NCBI GenBank assembly: GCA_041689775.1
Contig: JBDNFP010000247.1
Location: 1-9,045, forward strand
Length of the DNA: 9,045 bases
Source of the DNA: JBDNFP01 sp041689775
GTDB taxonomy: Bacteria > Bacteroidota > Bacteroidia > Cytophagales > Spirosomataceae
Reading direction: 5' to 3'
This document shows positions 6,479-9,045 of this stretch, piece by piece. The notes beneath the pieces are model-generated. The model was not told the origin of the DNA, made no database searches, and saw only the letters and a program-made list of their open reading frames with translations. Position numbers and translations under genes: made by a program. The stretch's first letter is position 1. Every line of letters begins with the position of its first letter.

Positions 6479-6522
6479 GGGGCAAACTTCCCAGGCGATT
6501 GATTTAACCATCTGAATATAAG
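6479..6522 (+). repeat. Tn3-family left terminal inverted repeat
   Basis: The 44-base sequence starts GGGGCAAACTTCCC and ends CTGAATATAAG. The GGGG outer and TAAG inner ends are the hallmark of Tn3-family terminal repeats, and it lies where expected, 16 bases beyond the transposase stop codon. Its partner is not in the window, so the exact inner boundary is unconfirmed. Confidence 0.7.
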
Positions 6523-6538
6523 ATTATTGTAGTCAATT

Positions 6539-8272
6539 TTACTCTTCAATGGTCAATATATTCTGTAAATCTACTTTTAGCGAATTCTGGATGACATCAT
6601 CTGAAAAGTCGTATTCCCCTTGAAAGTTAACATGCCGGTAAGCAAAAGCCGCAGAGTGCGATAATGCCTGCTGCACTTCCTTTCTTTCCTGTGGGCTCGC
6701 ATCTATCATTTTTTTTGTTTGATAAAGATAATTGTAGCAGACAATAGAATTGATAATGAGCTGTTTACTGCGCGCCATGATTAATAGTTCTTCTTTGGTG
6801 GCAAATTGAATCAGGCCGTCATGGCCTAAATTTAATTTATCCGTTAACTGATGAAGGCTTTCGACTTGTGTTAGTTGATGGTTAATTCTACGTCGGAGGT
6901 CTTCCTGGTCCATATATTTCAGTACAAAAATGCTCTGAACCAGTTTCCCCAATTCAACCAGGGCTAAATTCAAAGGGTGTTTGTTGGAATAAGATGTCAA
7001 TCGTTTTAATAGTATAGATGGGGTGGTATGTTTTAGCTTTAGTGTAGCTACCAGCCGTAAAATGTTGTCCCACTGTTCTCCAATGATCCCTGAGTTGATG
7101 TTCCCCCCGGCATTTATCTGATAATCAGATTGGCTGGATATCGGTGTTGATGCAGTTCCGTATAATTTAACCTTATGGATCGTTTTGAACCTTGGCTGAA
7201 AATCAATTTTTAATAAATAACATAATGCTGAGTTGATATAGCTAATTCCATGCTGGTCAGTGGAATGCAACCGGTCAGATTCTATATTTTCATTATCGTC
7301 CGTCCCCTTTTGTTCTTTATTTCTTTTCTTTGGTTCAGCCAGTAATACAGGCTGATAATGAAGCAGCCCGTCCAGTATGTACCAGGCTTCAAAATCACTG
7401 GCAGAAAACGTAGTCGTATAGAATACAGGGTAATGCTCAGACATGAACGAGTAAATAACGATCCCCTTTTCTTTTCCGAAATATTTTGAAGAATAATTGG
7501 CGTGGATAGAATTGAGCGCCGTGGTGAATTTTTGACCGTCTGATGCCGACCGTAAAAGATTTTCTTCCTCTTTAAAAAGAACATGAATGGGCATGGCATC
7601 CATTAAAGACACGATTTTGTCATTGGCTCCCTGTAGGTTTTTGGAGGACAGGTGCCAGTTTGATGTTTTTTCAAGAGCGGACAGGGATATGTTCTTTGAT
7701 TTTTTCGCCATTAATCCGATACCTAAATTGTACCCCCAGCCTATAATTGAAGCGAAATTAACGGTGTCGGGCATAATATCCCTTCGGTATTTCTCCATTT
7801 TATGGGTTAGCTTTTTAGTGAACCCGGTATGTTCATTGACCGTATGCAGCACCTCGAAGATAGGCACATAAAGGTCTGGCGGGTATAGTTCTGTAACGGA
7901 AACCGGCTCTTTCTTTTTTCGGGTTATGAATTGCAGTGTGTTATTTTTCCGCTTCTTCACAACAGGGTTCTGGCCTTTGTTGATGGCTGTGAACGTCTGT
8001 TTGAACTGATCAGCAAGTTTGTCTTCCAACACGCTCTGAATTGCGTCCCACTCTTCCAAATAGGTCAACCCCGCCCTTTCGAGTAGCTTATCCCTATTAT
8101 TTGCCCACTCAGTTTCATCTATCATGTAGTCTTCAAAGGCTTTGAACTGGTGGGAAACGCCGACAACAATCCGGCCCGATTTAAGTGATTTATTGATGTG
8201 CTTAGCCAGTAAAACCTTGTAGAGCGGCTCATTTAAGCCATTGTTTGCCTGTTGGACACGTTGCCGTTCTGC
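6539..8272 (-). pseudogene. tnpA: Tn3-family transposase TnpA, C-terminal catalytic fragment
   Basis: This is the catalytic two-thirds of a Tn3-family DDE transposase, which binds the terminal repeats and performs replicative transposition. The frame is open from just after a TAA at 8275-8273. It reads ERQRVQQANNGLNEPLYKVL before the first ATG at 8125 (MIDETEW), so that ATG is internal to the ancestral gene. Counting from it, the likely DDE triad is Asp196 (SASDGQKF), Asp290 (HSTDQHG) and Glu422 (TQVESLH). Other family landmarks are NANYSSKYFG-type sequence (HANYSSKYFGKEKG), YILDGLL, QWDNILRLVATLK, RRRINHQL and the terminal YRHVNFQGEYDF. The fragment could be translated from 8125 as 528 residues but lacks the DNA-binding N-terminus. 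It is out of frame with the upstream part, consistent with a one-base loss near 8270. Confidence 0.88.
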
Positions 8273-8313
8273 TTATTGAGGAATTCCATCGGGGCGCTGG
8301 GGGTAAGATCCCC

Positions 8314-9045
8314 TTACTTTTTCTGATAGTAATTTAAAGCGTCCATTACCTTATCGTCCGGCTTGGCAGCCATAAACTCAACATGGCGTAACATTTCAGA
8401 AATCCGGTTCTGGAAAGCCCTGGATTTTTCTACCATGGACTGATACAATAGGTTACTATCAATGCTTTTAACGGATTGCTGATACAGCTTTTCGGCAGCC
8501 GGTACTAATTTCAAAAACTCATTGTGCTGTGGTTTTTTTATAATCTCTATCAGTACCTTGTATTTCTCCTCCTGGGTTTTGTCCAGTGAAAATGCAGTAT
8601 CCTGGAGTAATCTGATAAGTGGGGCTTCTGCCAGGATGGCCAGCAAAATCTCTTCCTGATTGAGTTGATTTTCCTGCTGCCATTGGAGCAGCAGTTCATT
8701 TTTCCTAGTGTCGGCCTGCCGGAGTGTTTGCTGGGTTGTTGACATAAATGTCTGGATCATCATATCATTTAGATACAGGTACTGATATTTCACAAAGCAA
8801 ATGAGTAGCAGATATTTTTGGGTTCTTTGCCTTACTTGAAAAACATGAGCAGAAAGGACATAATTGGCATAGTATTCAATTAGCTCTTCTGAAATGTTCA
8901 GGTTAGAAGCTGTTTGAGTTAATTTGAAAAAGCGGGAAGGCTGGCTATATTGATGAATGCGAATCAAAACATACAGTTCAGACCTCCCCGCCGCAAGTTG
9001 GCAAGTTATTAAAAAAATCATCCAAGTCCGCCGCCGCCGCAAGTG
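8314..9045 (-). pseudogene. tnpA: Tn3-family transposase TnpA, middle/N-proximal fragment (partial at window edge)
   Basis: This reads through the helical region preceding the catalytic core of Tn3 transposases: LNISEELIEYYANYVLSAHV, then QKYLLLICFVKYQYLYLNDMMIQTF, a long charged stretch, and ALNYYQKK before a TAA at 8316-8314. After that stop the same frame goes on with GDLTPSAPMEFLNK, which is typical transposase sequence, so the TAA is a nonsense mutation and not the true end. A frame change a few codons later leads into the catalytic fragment. The TTG at 9042 is not a real start: the ancestral gene should extend perhaps 150-200 residues further, beyond the window. The first ~20 residues (arginine run, then WMIFLITCQLAAG) look less like the family and may already be disturbed. 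Confidence 0.75.

Larger units (their letters stand above)
6479..9045. mobile_element. Tn3-family transposon, left portion (right end outside window)
   Basis: The element begins at the GGGG...ATAAG terminus at 6479-6522 and continues past the right edge. Its only recognised gene here is a broken transposase reading toward the left end, the usual arrangement with the transposase stop close to one terminal repeat (16 bases here). By eye this segment is more AT-rich than the outer-membrane gene to its left, which fits foreign origin. No resolvase, res site or passenger gene is visible inside the window. With its transposase split it is probably immobile unless helped by a related element. Confidence 0.75.

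Noticed and set aside
7282..7599. Minus-strand 105-residue ORF
   Set aside because: Shadow in another frame of the transposase catalytic domain.

Overview
The window looks like chromosomal DNA of a Bacteroidota bacterium, probably of the Cytophagales (Spirosoma/Dyadobacter-like). That placement is an inference. It rests on an outer-membrane beta-barrel protein with a carboxypeptidase-like N-terminal domain, a periplasmic PepSY-like protein, an OmpR/HisKA two-component pair, mostly absent Shine-Dalgarno sequences, and LexA/S24 and DnaE remnants of the type found in this phylum. No rRNA, tRNA or CRISPR array is visible.

Positions 1-1010 are a graveyard. They hold the last 18 codons of a protein with a recombinase-like helix-turn-helix tail (2-58, plus), a broken S24/LexA-like repressor on the minus strand (106-434), and the frameshifted C-terminal end of a DNA polymerase III alpha/DnaE2-like protein on the plus strand (711-1006). 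The divergent repressor and DnaE pieces look like the two ends of a collapsed SOS-mutagenesis cassette whose middle is gone. Between them, 465-506 has the GGGG...TAAG form of a Tn3-family terminus.

Positions 1040-6265 are the intact core. A minus-strand operon runs response regulator (3535-2855), histidine kinase (2853-1588, one base after the regulator stop) and secreted PepSY-like protein (1496-1077), ending at a strong hairpin. Divergently, an 817-residue outer-membrane beta-barrel protein (3759-6212) ends at its own hairpin terminator. The layout suggests one envelope-sensing module: the kinase senses a periplasmic signal, the regulator acts in the shared 223-bp intergenic region, which has an 8+8 bp inverted repeat at 3713-3741, and the PepSY protein works in the periplasm. 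The PepSY gene is flanked by near-perfect 21-bp inverted repeats, so its leader and its 3' end could pair in the mRNA.

Positions 6479-9045 are the left part of a Tn3-family transposon. It has a GGGG...ATAAG terminal repeat at 6479-6522 and a minus-strand transposase that keeps its DDE residues but is split by an in-frame TAA (8316-8314) and a frameshift near 8270. The transposase N-terminus and the other transposon end lie beyond the right edge. The element appears unable to make its own full-length transposase.
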